Positions 62,816 to 64,000 of a stretch of DNA of 64,000 bases are shown piece after piece. Numbering within the stretch: position 1 is the stretch's first letter; each line of letters starts with the position of its first letter. Below the pieces are notes generated by a model. The model did not search any database. It saw nothing but the letters and a program-made list of their open reading frames with translations, and was not told the DNA's origin. A program made the position numbers and the translations under genes. This stretch comes from an uncultured Corynebacterium sp. (GTDB lineage: Bacteria; Actinomycetota; Actinomycetes; Mycobacteriales; Mycobacteriaceae), in contig NZ_CAMQAZ010000013.1 in NCBI RefSeq assembly GCF_946998835.1, positions 1 through 64,000 on the forward strand, read 5' to 3'.

Positions 62816-63889
62816 ATGGCTAATCAGGTTTCCGCAGTTGACGACATCCTCTCCGAGTATCACGGTCTCGAGGCGCAGTTGGCTGACCCCGAACTGCACA
62901 ATGATCCGAAGGCGGCTCGCAAGGTCGGCAAGCGTTTCAACGAGTTGCAGCCGGTTATTCAGACTCACAAGAAGTTGACCCAGGTCCAGGATGACTTGGA
63001 GGCAGCTCGCGAGATGGCCTACGAGGACTCCGAGTTCGCAGCTGAGGCTGAACGTCTCGCTGTTGAGGCCGAAGAACTTGAGGAGAAGCTCGCTGACCTG
63101 CTGGCTCCGCGCGATCCGCACGACAGCGATGACATCGTCATGGAAATCAAGTCCGGTGCCGGCGGTGAGGAGGCGGCTCTCTTCGCAGGTGAGCTCGCAC
63201 GCATGTACCAGCGCTACGCTGAAAAGCACGGCTTCACCACCGAAATCCTCGGCCTGTCCGAGTCCGATCTCGGCGGTGTGAAGGACATGACCATGTCCAT
63301 CCGTGCCAAGACTCCGTCCCGCGACGGCGCGTGGAGCGTGTTCAAGTTCGAAGGTGGCGTTCACCGCGTGCAGCGCGTGCCGGTCACCGAATCGCAGGGC
63401 CGTATCCAGACCTCCGCCGCTGGTGTGCTGGTCTACCCGGAGCCCGACGAGGTCGAGGACATTCAGATTGATGAGAAGGATCTGCGTGTCGACGTCTACC
63501 GCTCCTCCGGTAAGGGTGGTCAGGGTGTTAACACCACTGACTCCGCCGTTCGCCTCACTCACCTTCCCACAGGTCTTGTCGTGACCTGTCAGAAGGAACG
63601 CTCTCAGATTCAGAACAAGGCCCGCGCCATGCAGGTGTTGGCCGCTCGACTGCAGCAGATGAAGGAAGAGGAGATCGCCGAGGCCGCCTCCGACCAGCGT
63701 AAGTCGCAGGTGCGCAATATGGATCGTTCTGAGCGCATCCGCACCTACAACTTCCCGGAGAACCGCGTTTCCGATCACCGCATCGGATACAAGGCTCACA
63801 ACCTGGACTCGGTGCTGGGCGGCGACATGGATGACCTGCTCAAGGCCCTCCACGACGCGGAGCGCGCAGAGCGTCTTGAAGCCGAGTAA
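62816..63889 (+). CDS. prfA: peptide chain release factor 1
   Basis: A protein of 357 residues. The stop-codon recognition tripeptide is PVT (about 188, VPVTESQGR), which marks RF1 (UAA/UAG). The GGQ motif (about 234, SGKGGQGVNTTDSAVRLTH) triggers peptide release, and its Gln is the target of PrmC methylation. The ATG has GAAGGA eight bases upstream. prmC begins at its 3' end. Confidence 0.97.
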   Translation: MANQVSAVDDILSEYHGLEAQLADPELHNDPKAARKVGKRFNELQPVIQTHKKLTQVQDDLEAAREMAYEDSEFAAEAERLAVEAEELEEKLADLLAPRDPHDSDDIVMEIKSGAGGEEAALFAGELARMYQRYAEKHGFTTEILGLSESDLGGVKDMTMSIRAKTPSRDGAWSVFKFEGGVHRVQRVPVTESQGRIQTSAAGVLVYPEPDEVEDIQIDEKDLRVDVYRSSGKGGQGVNTTDSAVRLTHLPTGLVVTCQKERSQIQNKARAMQVLAARLQQMKEEEIAEAASDQRKSQVRNMDRSERIRTYNFPENRVSDHRIGYKAHNLDSVLGGDMDDLLKALHDAERAERLEAE

Positions 63890-64000
63890 TCCCACGCCTG
63901 CCGAAAATAGCTCGCCGACGCTACCGGATTCCGTCCGTACGCTCGGCGAGCTGTTTCGCTATACGCGCCGCACGCTTGACGACGCCGCGTTGGCCTCCCC
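63876..64000 (+). CDS. prmC: release factor glutamine methyltransferase PrmC, 5' fragment
   Basis: The reading frame from a TTG at 63876, overlapping the end of prfA, gives a polar start and then VRTLGELFRYTRRTLDDA. This matches the helical N-terminal domain of PrmC/HemK, which methylates the GGQ glutamine of release factors. Only about 41 residues fall in the window. The start codon is a guess; no other ATG, GTG or TTG in this frame lies between 63876 and the conserved helix. Confidence 0.7.
   Translation, partial: MKPSNPTPAENSSPTLPDSVRTLGELFRYTRRTLDDAALAS

Noticed and set aside
1..64000. CRISPR array, rRNA operon, prophage or complete insertion sequence
   Set aside because: No regularly spaced repeats, rRNA sequence, phage structural genes or transposase genes were seen.

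Overview
The window is a piece of a Corynebacterium-type chromosome (Actinobacteria). The gene content and order support this: sigE-anti-sigma-htrA-tatB, mrp, corA, an lpqZ-like lipoprotein, a fused E1/E2 2-oxoglutarate dehydrogenase (odhA), deaD, argS-lysA-hom-thrB, and rho-prfA-prmC. These follow the same general order as in Mycobacterium tuberculosis and other corynebacteria. The base composition is moderately GC-rich. No mycolate gene lies in the window, so the species cannot be fixed. Gene content, not a database search, is the basis for every call.

Layout. 1-4.3 kb: an O-methyltransferase divergent from a SigE envelope-stress cassette (sigE, zinc anti-sigma factor, HtrA protease, TatB). 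4.5-10.7 kb: mrp bracketed by a perfect 21-bp inverted repeat, two membrane proteins, corA and a lipoprotein. 11-21.8 kb: odhA, a giant fused ABC exporter, a membrane-associated protein, an FhuF-like iron-sulfur protein and a very acidic protein. 21.8-24 kb: an unknown gene behind a LexA-type SOS box and a secreted trypsin-like protease. 24.1-26.9 kb: a Sau3AI-like (GATC) restriction-modification pair, visibly more AT-rich than its surroundings. 26.9-35.4 kb: an MFS exporter, a BASS-family symporter, DeaD RNA helicase, a small membrane protein, a secreted HNH nuclease and PutP. 35.9-45.1 kb: a tight operon of SNF2 ATPase, SWIM protein, Mre11/SbcD-like nuclease and hookless Rad50/SbcC-like ATPase, followed by two paralogous MarR-type regulators. 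45.2-48.5 kb: a siderophore ABC importer behind a DtxR box. 48.6-53 kb: tRNA-Arg(CCG), a small membrane protein, a gutted alpha/beta hydrolase pseudogene and the lutABC lactate-oxidation operon. 53.1-64 kb: argS, lysA, hom, thrB, an acyl-CoA ligase, rho, prfA and the start of prmC.

Beyond the genes, three patterns stand out. (1) A modular intergenic repeat of about 140-315 bp occurs three times (start of the window, 10.7 kb, 32.1 kb), always at the 3' side of genes; one copy has imperfect terminal inverted repeats like a MITE. (2) The 11-mer GCTTGACGACG occurs at least 12 times, on both strands, in several reading frames and once between genes, against an expectation far below one. (3) The SNF2-SWIM-Mre11-Rad50-like operon looks like a self-contained DNA-processing system, with a Rad50 that lacks the zinc hook and an Mre11 with an altered first metal-binding motif. 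These are the best candidates for undescribed biology here.
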